Shown: one piece after another, positions 44,388 to 53,775 of the stretch
How the letters are laid out: the number at the start of each line of letters is the position of its first letter
How positions within the stretch are numbered: position 1 is the first letter of the stretch
NCBI GenBank assembly: GCA_027682925.1
Contig: JAQCYU010000007.1
Span: 1 to 64,000 of the forward strand
DNA: 64,000 nucleotides
Source of the DNA: Coriobacteriaceae bacterium AF45-21
Lineage (GTDB): Bacteria > Actinomycetota > Coriobacteriia > Coriobacteriales > Coriobacteriaceae
Reading direction: 5' to 3'
Translations under genes and position numbers: made by a program
The notes under the pieces: model-generated
The model's database searches: none
Told to the model about the DNA's origin: nothing
The model's input: the letters and a program-made list of their open reading frames with translations, nothing else

Positions 44388-46058
44388 ATGTCTCAAGAAA
44401 CCATCCGCGCGGCCGAGCGTGCCGCGGGACAGGTGAACGCCATGTCGACGTATGATCCGGACTCCGACCAGCTGCATGAGGAATGCGGCGTTTTTGGTGT
44501 CTGGGCGCCCGATCGCGACGTGGCTCGACTGACGTACTTTGGCCTGCGTGCGCTGCAGCACCGTGGCCAAGAATCGGCGGGAATCGCTGTTGGTGACGGC
44601 GGTACGGTTATGGTCCGCAAGGATCTGGGCCTGCTCGACCGCGTGTTCTCCAATGCCGACTTGTCGACGCTCTCCGGTCAGCTGGCCGTGGGTCATGTGC
44701 GCTACGGCACCGCCGGCGCCAAGAGCTGGGAAGCCTCTCAGCCGCACCTCTCTACCATCAATAGCGTCATTATCGCGCTCGCGCACAACGGTACCCTCGT
44801 CAACACCGACGAGCTGCGCCGCCAGCTGATCGAGCTGGGCGTGCCGTTCCTCTCCAACTCGGATTCCGAGGTCGCGACCAAACTCATCGGCTACTTTACT
44901 CAGCGTACAGGCCATCTGCGCGAGGGCATTCGCAAGACCATGGAGCTCGTGCGCGGCGGCTACGCCATGACGCTCATCAACGAGCAGGCGCTCTACGCAT
45001 TCCGCGATCCGCACGGCATTCGCCCGCTCGTGCTGGGCAAGCTGGTGGACGAGGGCCTGGACCAGGCCGATGCCGCATCCGTTTCGCAGCTGCCGTCGCA
45101 GGACGGCGCCGCGACGGTCGACTCCGCCGTCCGTGTCACGCGCGCCGGTGGCTGGGTCGTTGCTTCCGAGACCTGCGCACTCGACATCGTGGGTGCCGAG
45201 TACGTCCGTGACGTCCGTCCCGGTGAGATTTTGCGCATCAGCGCCGAGGGCCTGGTATCCGAGCAGGGCGTACCTGCAGCCGAAGAACCGGCCAACTGCA
45301 TCTTTGAGCAGGTCTACTTTGCCCGCCCCGACTCCATCATGAACGGCAAGAGCGTCTATGCCTGCCGCTACGACATGGGCCGTCAGCTGGCGCACGAGGA
45401 GCCCGTCGAGGCCGATCTGGTCATCGGCGTGCCCGACTCCGGTCTGCCGCCTGCGGAGGGATATTCGCACGAGAGCGGCATTCCCTTTGGCGAGGGCCTT
45501 ATCAAGAACCGCTACGTGGGCCGTACGTTCATCGAGCCTACGCAGGAGCTGCGTGCCATGGGCGTGCGTATGAAGCTCAACCCGCTGCGCGACAACATCG
45601 AGGGCAAGCGCCTGGTCGTCATCGACGACTCCATCGTGCGCGGCACCACCATGGTGCAGCTCGTCAGGATGCTGCGCAACGCCGGCGCCAAGGAGATTCA
45701 TATCCGCATCAACTCGCCCGAGGTCATCTGGCCGTGCTTCTACGGCATCGATACCGACGTGCAGTCGCAGCTTATCAGCGCCAACAAGACGGTCGACGAG
45801 ATTTGCGAGTATATCGGCGCCGATTCGCTGGCCTTCCTTTCGGTCGAGGGCCTGCTTAAGGTCATGCCCAAGGGCGGTTACTGCGATGCGTGCTTTACCG
45901 GACGCTACCCCGTGGCGATTCCCGAGAGCTTTGGCCGCGACAAGTTCATGGAGGGCTTTAAGCCCCGCAACCTGGACAAGCCGCTTCACTTTGACGACGA
46001 CGCCGTGGTCGAGAAATACGACGACCGCAGCTGGGAAGAGGAGCACGGCGAGGCCTAA
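44388..46058 (+). CDS. purF: Amidophosphoribosyltransferase
   Basis: PurF makes phosphoribosylamine from PRPP and glutamine, the first committed step of purine synthesis. After a 32-residue propeptide the catalytic Cys starts the mature chain in EECGVFGVW; the glutaminase domain has HVRYGTAG and HNGTLVN. The PRPP site is VVIDDSIVRGTT. The C-terminal half holds further Cys in YACRYD, PCFYGID and YCDACF, as in the Fe-S cluster type of PurF. 556 residues; ATG 44388 follows GAGGGG. Confidence 0.96.
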   Translation: MSQETIRAAERAAGQVNAMSTYDPDSDQLHEECGVFGVWAPDRDVARLTYFGLRALQHRGQESAGIAVGDGGTVMVRKDLGLLDRVFSNADLSTLSGQLAVGHVRYGTAGAKSWEASQPHLSTINSVIIALAHNGTLVNTDELRRQLIELGVPFLSNSDSEVATKLIGYFTQRTGHLREGIRKTMELVRGGYAMTLINEQALYAFRDPHGIRPLVLGKLVDEGLDQADAASVSQLPSQDGAATVDSAVRVTRAGGWVVASETCALDIVGAEYVRDVRPGEILRISAEGLVSEQGVPAAEEPANCIFEQVYFARPDSIMNGKSVYACRYDMGRQLAHEEPVEADLVIGVPDSGLPPAEGYSHESGIPFGEGLIKNRYVGRTFIEPTQELRAMGVRMKLNPLRDNIEGKRLVVIDDSIVRGTTMVQLVRMLRNAGAKEIHIRINSPEVIWPCFYGIDTDVQSQLISANKTVDEICEYIGADSLAFLSVEGLLKVMPKGGYCDACFTGRYPVAIPESFGRDKFMEGFKPRNLDKPLHFDDDAVVEKYDDRSWEEEHGEA

Positions 46059-46096
46059 AACCTGCCATGTAGGGACAGGTTTATTTTGGTAGGTTT
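46058..46096. repeat. REP-like palindrome between purF and purM
   Basis: AAACCTGCCA pairs with TGGTAGGTTT around GTAGGGACAGGTTTATT. It starts on the purF stop codon. Confidence 0.5.
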
Positions 46097-46212
46097 TACC
46101 TGCTGTTTTGTTGATATGACGGCGCGTGCTGTTATGGCGCGCCGAAATGAATGCAACTATGAGCACCGTTTGGCACCCGCGCGTTGGACGGTAATGGGAG
46201 AGGAAGGCTCAG

Positions 46213-47316
46213 ATGAGCGACAGCAAGCATGTGACGTACGAGGACGCCGGCGTCGATACCGCCGAGGGCGGCCGCGCCGTCGACGCTATTAAGCAGATGG
46301 TCAAGGACACCAACCGCCCCGAGGTTATCGGCGGCATCGGTGGCTTTGGTGGCCTGTTCTCGGCCGCCGCGCTTAAGGATATGGAAGACCCGATCCTGAT
46401 TAGCGGTACTGACGGCGTCGGCACCAAGCTCGTGCTCGCCCAGATCATGGACCGTCACGAGACGGTGGGCCAGGACCTGGTCGCCATGTGCGTCAACGAC
46501 ATTTTGGCTTCGGGCGCCGAGCCGCTGTTCTTCCTGGACTACGTTGCCATCGGTCACATTGAGGCCGAGCACATGGCAAAGATCATCAAGGGCGTGGCCG
46601 ATGGCTGCAAGCTCGCGGGCTGCGCGCTCGTGGGCGGCGAGATGGCCGAGCACCCGGGCGTTATGGCCCCCGCCGATTACGACCTCGCCGGCTTTACCGT
46701 GGGCGTCGTCGACCGTCCCAAGATGCTCGACCCCGCGAACGTTCGCCCCGGCGACGTGATTCTGGGCCTGCCTTCCACCGGCGTGCACTCCAACGGCTAC
46801 TCACTCGTGCGTAAGGTCATCGGTGTCGACGGCATCAAGCCGGGCACGCCCGAGGCCGCCGCTAAGGCCGAGGAGTTGAGCCGTCCGCTCGAGGAGCTCG
46901 GCGGTGCTTCGCTGGCCGACGCTCTGCTGGCTCCCACGCGCATCTACGTCAAGCCGGTTCTTGAGCTGCTCCGCGGCGGCGCTCCGGTGCACGCCATCGC
47001 CCACATCACTGGCGGCGGTATTACCGAGAACCTCAACCGCGCGCTCGCCGACGACGTCGACGCTGTGGTCACCCGCAACGGCGCCGAGATGGGTTGGGAC
47101 GTTCCGCCCGTCATCACCTACGTGTCGCGCCAGGCCGAGCTCGCGCCCAACGAGGCATGCAAGACCTTTAACATGGGCGTCGGCCTGTGCCTGATCGTCG
47201 CCTCCGAGGACGAGGCCGCCGTGACCGAGGCTCTAGTCGCGCTGGGCGAGAAGCCGTTCCGCGTGGGCGAGTGCGTCGAGGGCTCCGGTAAGGTCGTGTA
47301 CTCCGATGAGCGCTAA
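46213..47316 (+). CDS. purM: Phosphoribosylformylglycinamidine cyclo-ligase
   Basis: PurM closes the imidazole ring to make AIR with ATP. The 367-residue protein starts VTYEDAGVDTAEGGRAV and has the family signatures GGFGGLF, SGTDGVGTKL, GGEMAEHPG and ITGGGITENL. ATG follows GAGGAAGG. The last eleven bases overlap purN (ATGAGCGCTAA), so the two are translationally coupled. Confidence 0.97.
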   Translation: MSDSKHVTYEDAGVDTAEGGRAVDAIKQMVKDTNRPEVIGGIGGFGGLFSAAALKDMEDPILISGTDGVGTKLVLAQIMDRHETVGQDLVAMCVNDILASGAEPLFFLDYVAIGHIEAEHMAKIIKGVADGCKLAGCALVGGEMAEHPGVMAPADYDLAGFTVGVVDRPKMLDPANVRPGDVILGLPSTGVHSNGYSLVRKVIGVDGIKPGTPEAAAKAEELSRPLEELGGASLADALLAPTRIYVKPVLELLRGGAPVHAIAHITGGGITENLNRALADDVDAVVTRNGAEMGWDVPPVITYVSRQAELAPNEACKTFNMGVGLCLIVASEDEAAVTEALVALGEKPFRVGECVEGSGKVVYSDER

Positions 47317-48007
47317 CGAGCAGATGGCTGCTGCCGAGGGCCTGGGCTTTGTGCCCTACGCCCGTCCGACCGGCACCGATACGGCCGAGCCGCTCAAGAT
47401 CGGTGTGCTCATCAGCGGTTCGGGTACCAACCTGCAGGCGCTGATCGATTTGGTCGCCGCCGGCAAGCTCAACGCTTCGATTGAGCTTGTGGTGTCGAGC
47501 CGGCCTTCGGCTAAGGGTTTGCAGCGCGCTGAGCGCGCGGGCATCCAGACGCTCACGCTGTCCAAGGATGTCTATGCCGACCCTATTGCCGCCGACGAGA
47601 TCATCGCGCATGAGCTGCTCGAACGCGGTTGCGAGTATGTGGTCATGGCCGGCTACATGCGCATGGTGCACACGCCGCTGCTGGCGGCGTTTCCCAACCG
47701 CGTGGTCAACTTGCATCCGGCGCTGCTGCCGAGTTTTACCGGTGCGCATGCGATTGATGACGCCTTTGCGCGCGGCGTCAAGGTAACTGGCGTGACCGTG
47801 CATTTTGCCAACGAGATCTACGACAACGGTCCCATCATCGCCCAGCGTGCGCTGGCTGTTGAGGAGGGCTGGGATGTCGACACGCTCGAGGAGCACATCC
47901 ACGCGATTGAGCACGTGCTGTATCCTGAGGTCGTGCAGATGCTCGCCGACGGCCGCGTCCACGTGCTGGAGAGCGGCAAGGTCGCAATTGATGCGCCCCG
48001 CGGCTAG
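47306..48007 (+). CDS. purN: Phosphoribosylglycinamide formyltransferase
   Basis: PurN adds a formyl group from 10-formyltetrahydrofolate to GAR. The 233-residue product has a 28-residue N-terminal lead, then IGVLISGSGTNLQAL, and the catalytic block with Asn-His-Asp: NLHPALLPSFTG and VHFANEIYDNGPIIAQ. The overlap with purM and the shared pathway support one operon, purF-purM-purN. Confidence 0.96.
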   Translation: MSANEQMAAAEGLGFVPYARPTGTDTAEPLKIGVLISGSGTNLQALIDLVAAGKLNASIELVVSSRPSAKGLQRAERAGIQTLTLSKDVYADPIAADEIIAHELLERGCEYVVMAGYMRMVHTPLLAAFPNRVVNLHPALLPSFTGAHAIDDAFARGVKVTGVTVHFANEIYDNGPIIAQRALAVEEGWDVDTLEEHIHAIEHVLYPEVVQMLADGRVHVLESGKVAIDAPRG

Positions 48008-48039
48008 CGGCGCACAGTACAATTTAGTTGAGTGGTCAG

Positions 48040-48082
48040 GGTGGTCATTGGCGCCAAGGCGCGCGTGGCCACCTTTTGTTTT
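48040..48082 (+). terminator. Terminator of the purFMN operon
   Basis: A 16-base arm (48040-48055) pairs with 48058-48073 with a few mismatches (GGTGG and GGCGCC blocks), then TTTTGTTTT. Confidence 0.7.
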
Positions 48083-48087
48083 GGGTG

Positions 48088-48114
48088 GTCATCGGGGACG
48101 TTCCTGAATGACTA
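48088..48114. repeat. REP-like palindrome, CGGGGACGTTCC core
   Basis: GGTCAT and ATGACT frame the core CGGGGACGTTCC. It belongs to the same family of intergenic elements. Confidence 0.4.
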
Positions 48115-48132
48115 GGTGAGAGAGGTGAGCGC

Positions 48133-48597
48133 ATGGCGGATAACGAAGCACTGTTTACGCCTGAGCTGGTGTTTTTTGATTGGGAGTGCGCGACGCCCGC
48201 CGAGGTGTTTGCGCGACTCGAAGGCGAACTTGCCCCACGCGGCTACATCTGCACCGGTTGGCTCGACGCCGTCCGCACGCGCGAGGATGCCTATCCCACG
48301 GGCCTTGCCATGCCGGCGGCCAACATCGCCATCCCACACACCGACCCGGGGTTTGTGGCCAAGCCCTATATCGCGGTGGTAAAGCCCGCCGCGCCCGTGA
48401 CGTTCAATGCTATGGCCGGCATGGGTGCCCCCGTGCCGGCGCAGATCGTCATCAATTTGGGTATTGCCGAGCCGGGCGGCCAGGTCGAGGCCCTGCAAGC
48501 GCTCATAAATATCTTTATGGACGCGGACGTCGCAGCCGATGTGCTCGGCCAGACCACGCCCCAAGGCATGGTCGACGCCATCCGCCGCCACTTTTAA
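48133..48597 (+). CDS. PTS EIIA, type 2 (fructose/galactitol-like), without partners
   Basis: The 154-residue protein matches the PTS EIIA type 2 fold, with the phospho-accepting His in NIAIPHTDP and the pattern YPTGLAMP just before, as in GatA-type EIIA. There is no EIIB or EIIC next to it, so it may serve a system elsewhere or act in regulation. ATG 48133 follows GAGAGGTGAG. REP-like palindromes flank both sides. Confidence 0.85.
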   Translation: MADNEALFTPELVFFDWECATPAEVFARLEGELAPRGYICTGWLDAVRTREDAYPTGLAMPAANIAIPHTDPGFVAKPYIAVVKPAAPVTFNAMAGMGAPVPAQIVINLGIAEPGGQVEALQALINIFMDADVAADVLGQTTPQGMVDAIRRHF

Positions 48598-48603
48598 AGC
48601 CGG

Positions 48604-48653
48604 CACTTGGGGACTGTCCCTAACTGCCGGCAGAAAAGGAACGTCCCCAAGTG
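48604..48653. repeat. REP-like palindrome, CACTTGGGGAC type
   Basis: CACTTGGGGAC (48604-48614) pairs exactly with GTCCCCAAGTG (48643-48653). An overlapping dyad GCCGGCA/TGCCGGC shares the left arm. Confidence 0.6.
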
Positions 48654-48732
48654 GCCAGGGTTGCCCCTTTGTCGCGGGGGCTGCGTTGTGACACAATGGC
48701 GTTTGTTCGATTCGTGATGCGAAAGGCCAACT

Positions 48733-49952
48733 ATGGCAAACAAGAAAAAGAACTCCGAGGCCGCACCGACGCCCGAGCAGCAGGCCCGCGCCGCGTCGAG
48801 CTCTCGTAAGAAGCAGCGCAAGACGTACGTGTCTAAGACCGTCAAGATCGTTCTGGTGGTCATCGGCGTGCTGGCGATGCTGCTTTCCGTCTCGGCCATG
48901 GCATGCTCCGGTCTCATGTCGCAGGCAGAGGATACCTCGGGCTACAAGCTTACCGGCGGTGTGGCTGCCACTATCAACGGCACCAACCTCACCGAGGACA
49001 CCGTGACAAAGCAGATCATGAGCATGCGCACGTCTTACGGCTACACCAAGGACAAGGACTGGGCGCAGTATCTGGTCGACAACGACCTCACGCCCAAGAA
49101 GTACCGCAAGCAACTCATCGACTCCTACACGCAGCAGATTCTGCTTCAACAGGCACAGAAGGAGAACGGCGTGACGGTGTCAGACGAGGAGGTCGAGAAG
49201 GCTTGGAAGGACGCGTGCAAGAGCGCGGGCGGTGCCAAGGCCTTTAAGAAGACCCTCAAGACCTACGGCTACACCGAAGACACCTATAAGAGCTCGCTCA
49301 AGGAGAGCCTGGCGCAGCAAAAGCTCAAAGATGCCGTGGCGCCCACCAGCAAGCCAAGGACAGCGAGATCGTCGATTACATCAACGAGAACCTGTCGAAG
49401 TACAACGATGCCCGCCGCTCGTCGAACATCCTGATCAAGGTTGATTCCGATGCGTCCGATGAGGACAAGGCTGCCGCCAAGGCTAAGGCGCAGGAGTGCC
49501 TGAACAAGATCAACTCCGGCGAGCTGAGCTTTGAAGACGCCGTGAAGCAGTATTCCGACGACACCGGCTCCAAGGAGAAGAAGGGTGACGTGGGCTGGGA
49601 CAAGCTCACCACCTTTGTCGACAGCTACCAGACGGCGCTCGAGGGGCTCAACAAGGGCGACGTGAGCGAAGTCATCGAGTCGACCTATGGCTACCACATC
49701 ATCAAGTGCACCGACTACTTCCATGTCGATAATCAGATTGATGACATCAACCAGGTGCCCAAGGCCATCAAAAAGTACGTCTCCAACGTGGTGAAGACGC
49801 AGGCGGCCAGCACTGCGTATAGCGAGTGGCTAGAGCAGTACAAGAAGGATGCCGACATCACCGTCAATCCCATGCCCAAGGACGTGCCGTACAACGTCAG
49901 CCTGAAGGGCGTCACCAAGAGTTCGACCGACGATTCGTCGACGACTGAGTAA
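48733..49952 (+). CDS. PrsA/SurA-like extracytoplasmic foldase, frame broken once
   Basis: Such proteins help exported proteins fold and have a parvulin-type peptidyl-prolyl isomerase domain. The 406-residue conceptual product has a basic N terminus, one hydrophobic segment (IVLVVIGVLAMLLSVSAMAC, perhaps a weak lipobox with Cys), a SurA_N-like helical part and a parvulin domain (SNILIKV, KKGDVGWD, YGYHIIKC). A minus-one shift near 49354 splits it: AGCAAGCCAAGGAC in place of AGCAAGGCCAAGGAC. The tail is a Lys/Asp and Ser/Thr-rich stretch. It could help fold the large surface proteins of this region. Confidence 0.85.
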
Positions 49953-49957
49953 TCATG

Positions 49958-49983
49958 GGGCGGTACTCGCGCGAGTGCCGCCC
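49958..49983 (+). promoter_or_regulatory. Hairpin between the foldase and yqeY genes
   Basis: A 12-bp stem GGGCGGTACTCG/CGAGTGCCGCCC with a two-base apex and no T tract. Confidence 0.4.
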
Positions 49984-50006
49984 ACGCTATTAGAGAGGAT
50001 TTGCAG

Positions 50007-50450
50007 ATGACCAACGAAGAGCTGCAGAAGGAAATGATCGCGGCCATGAAGGCCAAGGACAAGGTTCGCCTGTCCATCATTCGCCAGGTTAAGGCTGAGG
50101 TGAAGAATATCGAGGTCAATGAGCGCCGCGATGTGACCGAGGAAGACGTCAACAGCATGATCAAGCGTCTGATCAAGCAGACGAGCGAGACGCTAGAGAT
50201 GTCCATCAAGGCCGGCACCGACCAAGAGCGTACCGACAATCTGACCGAGCAGGTCAAGATTCTGGAGAGCCTGCTGCCCGCGCAGGTTTCGGGCGAGGAG
50301 CTCGAGGCTCTGATCGAGCAGGTTATCGCCGAGCTGGGCGCCACGTCCAAGAAGCAGATGGGCCAGGTCATGGGTGCACTCGGCAAGGCCACCGGCGGCA
50401 ACTTCGATAAGCCGGCCGCGGCAAAGATCGTCGGCGCAAAATTGGCGTAA
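50007..50450 (+). CDS. GatB/YqeY domain protein
   Basis: YqeY proteins share the tRNA-binding tail domain of GatB but are separate; their role is not established. The 147-residue product has the typical start MTNEELQKEMIAAMKAKDKVRLSIIRQVKAEVKN and the C-terminal SKKQMGQVMGALGK. I chose ATG 50007, which follows GAGAGGA, over a TTG at 50001. Confidence 0.9.
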   Translation: MTNEELQKEMIAAMKAKDKVRLSIIRQVKAEVKNIEVNERRDVTEEDVNSMIKRLIKQTSETLEMSIKAGTDQERTDNLTEQVKILESLLPAQVSGEELEALIEQVIAELGATSKKQMGQVMGALGKATGGNFDKPAAAKIVGAKLA

Positions 50451-50477
50451 GTGCCGGCCGACACATAGCCGATGCTG

Positions 50478-50511
50478 AGGGGCGTGACCATCGCGGTCGC
50501 GCCCCTTTTTT
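50478..50511 (+). terminator. yqeY terminator
   Basis: A 12-bp stem with one G-U pair AGGGGCGTGACC/GGTCGCGCCCCT followed by a run of T. Confidence 0.85.
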
Positions 50512-50522
50512 GTTGGGCTGGG

Positions 50523-50593
50523 CACTCATTGGGGACGGGCTTAAATGAGTGCCCAATGAGCAGGTACTCATTTAAGTCTGTCCCCAATGAGTG
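50523..50593. repeat. 71-bp REP-like palindrome
   Basis: CACTCATTGGGGA (50523-50535) pairs with TCCCCAATGAGTG (50581-50593), and a second pair CTTAAATGAG/CTCATTTAAG lies inside. It is the longest copy of the REP-like family seen here. Confidence 0.7.
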
Positions 50594-50633
50594 GGTGGAA
50601 GGTTGCGGGTTCTTTACGGGAATGTAGTGTGGG

Positions 50634-50662
50634 CTGCGGAAACGTGGTTCTTTCCGTACAAT
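50634..50662 (+). promoter_or_regulatory. Promoter of the amino acid ABC operon
   Basis: CTGCGG (50634-50639) and TACAAT (50657-50662), 17 bases apart, 35 bases before the start codon. Confidence 0.5.
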
Positions 50663-50697
50663 AGTTCAACTCGTGTAAACGCAGGGAAGGGACATTC

Positions 50698-51429
50698 ATG
50701 GCAGACATGATCGAGATTAAGCATCTCAACAAGTACTTTGGCGACCTGCATGTGCTCAAAGATATCAACCTCACCGTCAAGCGCGGCGAGAAGCTCGTAA
50801 TGATCGGGCCTTCCGGCTCGGGTAAGTCGACGCTCATCCGTTGCGTCGATTATCTGGAGGAGCCCACGTCGGGCGAGGTCATCATCGACGGTACGCCGCT
50901 TACCAAAAAGAACCACCTGGAGATGGCTCGCAAGTATAGTTCCATGGTGTTTCAGCAGTTCAACCTGTATCCCAACATGACGGTGCTCGGCAACCTGACG
51001 CTCGCGCCCATCAAGCTGCAAAAGAAGAGCAAGGAGGAGGCGACCGAGATCGCCATCGCCGCACTCAAGCGCGTCGGCATGGCGCATAAGGCCGGCGAGT
51101 ATCCGCAGAATCTCTCGGGTGGTCAGCAGCAGCGCATCGCCATCGCCCGCGCCCTGTGCACCAAGCAGCCCATCATCCTGTTTGACGAGCCGACTTCGGC
51201 GCTCGACCCCGAGATGGTCCAGGAGGTTCTGGACGTTATGATTGAGCTCGCGCAGGAGGACATCACCATGATCTGCGTGACGCACGAGATGGGCTTTGCG
51301 CGCCAGGTGGCCGACCGCGTCATCTTTATGGAGGACGGCCGCATTCTGGAGGAGGGCACGCCCGAGCACTTCTTCGATAACCCCGAGAACCCGCGCTGCC
51401 GCGAGTTCCTGTCCAAGATTCTGCACTAG
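50698..51429 (+). CDS. Polar amino acid ABC transporter, ATPase
   Basis: This ATPase drives uptake of a polar amino acid such as glutamine, glutamate or aspartate. Walker [11 protein letters not shown]-loop [12 protein letters not shown], signature LSGGQQQR, Walker [14 protein letters not shown] and the H-loop CVTHEMGFA match the GlnQ/HisP group. At 243 residues the length is normal. Four genes follow one another (ATPase, binding protein, two permeases) with gaps under 30 bases. Confidence 0.95.
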   Translation: MADMIEIKHLNKYFGDLHVLKDINLTVKRGEKLVMIGPSGSGKSTLIRCVDYLEEPTSGEVIIDGTPLTKKNHLEMARKYSSMVFQQFNLYPNMTVLGNLTLAPIKLQKKSKEEATEIAIAALKRVGMAHKAGEYPQNLSGGQQQRIAIARALCTKQPIILFDEPTSALDPEMVQEVLDVMIELAQEDITMICVTHEMGFARQVADRVIFMEDGRILEEGTPEHFFDNPENPRCREFLSKILH

Positions 51430-51437
51430 GCGCGGTG

Positions 51438-52313
51438 ATGGACATGACGGATATGACGAGGGCGGCCGTGTCGCGCCGTCACTTTTTGCAGCTGGCGGGC
51501 GCCGGCATGCTTGCGCTGACGGGGACCGCGCTTACCGGTTGCGGCAACTCCACCAGCGGCGAGGGCTCCGACAAGGGGTCCAAGCTTGCGGCCATTAAGT
51601 CGCGTGGACATCTGAATGCCGGCGTCAAGAAGGACGTTCCCGGCTATGGCTATTACGACACCGCCAAGGGCCGCTTTGAGGGCATGGAAGTCGATTTGTG
51701 CTACCAGATCGCCGCTGCCGTCTTTGGCGTGAGCTACAAGGAGGCCCGCGCCCAGGAGCTTGTCGAGTTTACCGACGTAACGCCCAAGACGCGCGGCCCG
51801 CTGATCGATAACGGCCAACTCGACGTGGTCGCGGCGACCTACACCATCACCGACGAGCGCAAGAAGAGCTGGGATTTCTCGACGCCGTACCGCACCGACT
51901 ACGTGGGACTCATGGTCAAGAAGCGTTCGGGCTTTACCTCGATTGAGGACTTGGACGGCAAGGTCATCGGCGTGAGCCAGGGTGCCACCACGCAGAGCCT
52001 GATCGAGCAGATGATCAAGGACAACGGCTTTAGCTGCAAGCCCGAGTTTAGGGCCTTTAGCGGCTATCCCATCATCAAGAGTTCCCTCGACGCCGGCAAT
52101 ATCGACGTCTTTGCCATGGACCGCTCCACGCTGGCCGGTTACATGAACGAGACCGTTGAGCTGCTGCAGCCCGAGGTCAAGTTTGGCGAGCAGGGCTACG
52201 GCGTGGCGACCAAGAAGGGCTGCGACCTTTCGGCCGTGGTCGATCAGGTGATTTGCGATCGCCTGGCCGACGGCTGGCTCGACCAAGAGGTCAAGACCTG
52301 GGGTCTTGTGTAG
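51438..52313 (+). CDS. Amino acid ABC transporter substrate-binding lipoprotein with Tat-type signal
   Basis: The extracellular binding protein of the transporter. The signal peptide has a twin-arginine motif SRRHFLQLAG and a lipobox ending LTGC, suggesting Tat export and lipid anchoring. The mature part is a type 2 periplasmic-binding fold with GVKKDVPGYGYYD, GMEVDLCYQIA, the VAATYTITDERK block and GVSQGATTQ, like glutamate/aspartate-binding proteins. ATG 51438 or a nearby in-frame start (GTG 51435, ATG 51444) cannot be separated by ribosome binding site alone. Confidence 0.92.
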   Translation: MDMTDMTRAAVSRRHFLQLAGAGMLALTGTALTGCGNSTSGEGSDKGSKLAAIKSRGHLNAGVKKDVPGYGYYDTAKGRFEGMEVDLCYQIAAAVFGVSYKEARAQELVEFTDVTPKTRGPLIDNGQLDVVAATYTITDERKKSWDFSTPYRTDYVGLMVKKRSGFTSIEDLDGKVIGVSQGATTQSLIEQMIKDNGFSCKPEFRAFSGYPIIKSSLDAGNIDVFAMDRSTLAGYMNETVELLQPEVKFGEQGYGVATKKGCDLSAVVDQVICDRLADGWLDQEVKTWGLV

Positions 52314-52338
52314 GCGCATCGTCCAAGGAAGGAATCAA

Positions 52339-53085
52339 ATGCTCGAAGGATTGTTTGACGCCGACCGCTGGTCGACGACATTTCAAAACATGGGGCCCTT
52401 CTGGGAGGGCTTTGGCGTGACGCTGCAGGTGGTCGTTGCCGGCCTGCTGCTGTCGCTGGTGCTGGGCACGCTGCTGGGCGTGTTCTCTACCACTCGCTCG
52501 CGCGTGCTGCGCGCCATAAGCCGCGTATACGTGGAGTTTTACCAGAACACCCCGTTGCCCGTACAGGTGCTCTTTATGTACATGGCCGGTCCGCAGTTTT
52601 TGCAGGCCATAACCGGTGCCGACCAGCCGGTGCGCATCGCGCCGTTCGTGCTGGGCTTCTTGGGCGTGGGTCTGTATCACGCGGCCTACATTTCGGAGGT
52701 CATCCGCACCGGTATCGAGGCGGTTCCGCGCGGTCAGATGGAGGCGGCCCAGAGCCAGGGCTTCACCCGTGCGCAGGCGTACTGGTACATCGTACTGCCC
52801 CAGACGTTCAAGATCATTCTGCCGCCGCTGTGTAACCAGGCGCTCAACCTGGTCAAGAACACGTCGGTGCTGGCGCTTGTGGCCGGCGGCGACCTTATGT
52901 ACCGTTCCGACAACTTTGTGAGTCTGTACGGTTACCTGCAGGGATACATCGTCTGCTGCCTTATGTACTTCATCATCTGCTTTCCGCTCGCCATGCTGGT
53001 TCAGTGGCTCGAGCGCCGCTCCAAGGAGCGTCCGCGCGGCGTGAGCCTGGCCGAGCTGGGGCTCGACAACGTAGAGGAGGCCTAG
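52339..53085 (+). CDS. Polar amino acid ABC transporter permease
   Basis: The first membrane subunit, 248 residues, with the GluC/HisM-type permease domain: VYVEFYQNTPLPVQVLF in the N-terminal half and the cytosolic coupling motif EAAQSQGFTRAQAYWYIVLPQ. Five or six membrane helices are visible. ATG 52339 has AAGGAAGGA upstream; the frame from 52306 overlaps the preceding gene and is less likely. Confidence 0.94.
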   Translation: MLEGLFDADRWSTTFQNMGPFWEGFGVTLQVVVAGLLLSLVLGTLLGVFSTTRSRVLRAISRVYVEFYQNTPLPVQVLFMYMAGPQFLQAITGADQPVRIAPFVLGFLGVGLYHAAYISEVIRTGIEAVPRGQMEAAQSQGFTRAQAYWYIVLPQTFKIILPPLCNQALNLVKNTSVLALVAGGDLMYRSDNFVSLYGYLQGYIVCCLMYFIICFPLAMLVQWLERRSKERPRGVSLAELGLDNVEEA

Positions 53086-53088
53086 CGC

Positions 53089-53727
53089 ATGGAAATCTTC
53101 AACGCGACCAACCTGCTCTACATTTGGGGCGGCTTTGTTAAGACCATCGAGATCTCGGCGCTGTCGATCTTTTTCTCGCTCATCTTTGGTACGGTGCTGG
53201 CGCTCGTTAAAAGCTATGCGCCCCGCCCGTTCCGTATTCTGGTGAGCGCCTATATCGAGCTGTTCCGTTGCACGCCGAACCTGCTGTGGATCCTATTTAT
53301 CTACTTTACCGTGCAGGGTTTGGACATTGTGATTTCGACCATCGCCTTTACGCTGTTTACCAGCGCCGTTATGGCCGAGATTGTGCGCGGCGGCCTCAAC
53401 TCGATTCCGCGCGGCCAGTTTGAGGCGGCGCAGAGCCAGGGCTTCGGCTTCTTTGCCACCATGCGCTACATCATTCTGCCGCAGACGTTTAAGACGATCA
53501 TTCCGGCGCTGTTTAGCCAGTGCACGACCGTCATTAAGGACAGCTCGTATCTTTCGGGTATTAACGTGGCCGAGCTCATGTACACGGCAAACGTCGTGAT
53601 GGCCCACGCGATCGACCTGTCGCAGGTGCTTATGCTCTACGGCCTGGTGTTTGCGATGTACTTTGTGCTCAACTTTGGTATTTCGCTGCTGGTTCGCGCA
53701 TATCAGAGGCGAATGGTGGCAGCGTAG
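53089..53727 (+). CDS. Polar amino acid ABC transporter permease, second subunit
   Basis: The partner permease, 212 residues, begins three bases after the first. It has the same fold, with YIELFRCTPNLLWILFIYF and the coupling motif EAAQSQGFGFFATMRYIILPQ. The two permeases should pair with the ATPase dimer and the Tat-lipoprotein. Confidence 0.94.
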   Translation: MEIFNATNLLYIWGGFVKTIEISALSIFFSLIFGTVLALVKSYAPRPFRILVSAYIELFRCTPNLLWILFIYFTVQGLDIVISTIAFTLFTSAVMAEIVRGGLNSIPRGQFEAAQSQGFGFFATMRYIILPQTFKTIIPALFSQCTTVIKDSSYLSGINVAELMYTANVVMAHAIDLSQVLMLYGLVFAMYFVLNFGISLLVRAYQRRMVAA

Positions 53728-53729
53728 AA

Positions 53730-53758
53730 TGTGGCAAAGGGACAGCCCCTTTGTCACA
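53730..53758. repeat. REP-like palindrome, GGGACAGCCCC core
   Basis: TGTGGCAAAGG pairs with CCTTTGTCACA around GACAGCC, between the permease gene and the cytidylate-kinase-like gene. Confidence 0.5.
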
Positions 53759-53775
53759 TAGAGAAAGGAATCGCG

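Noticed and set aside
44310-46166. A 618-codon minus-strand frame over purF
   Set aside because: It is the high-GC shadow of purF; all conserved motifs are on the plus strand.
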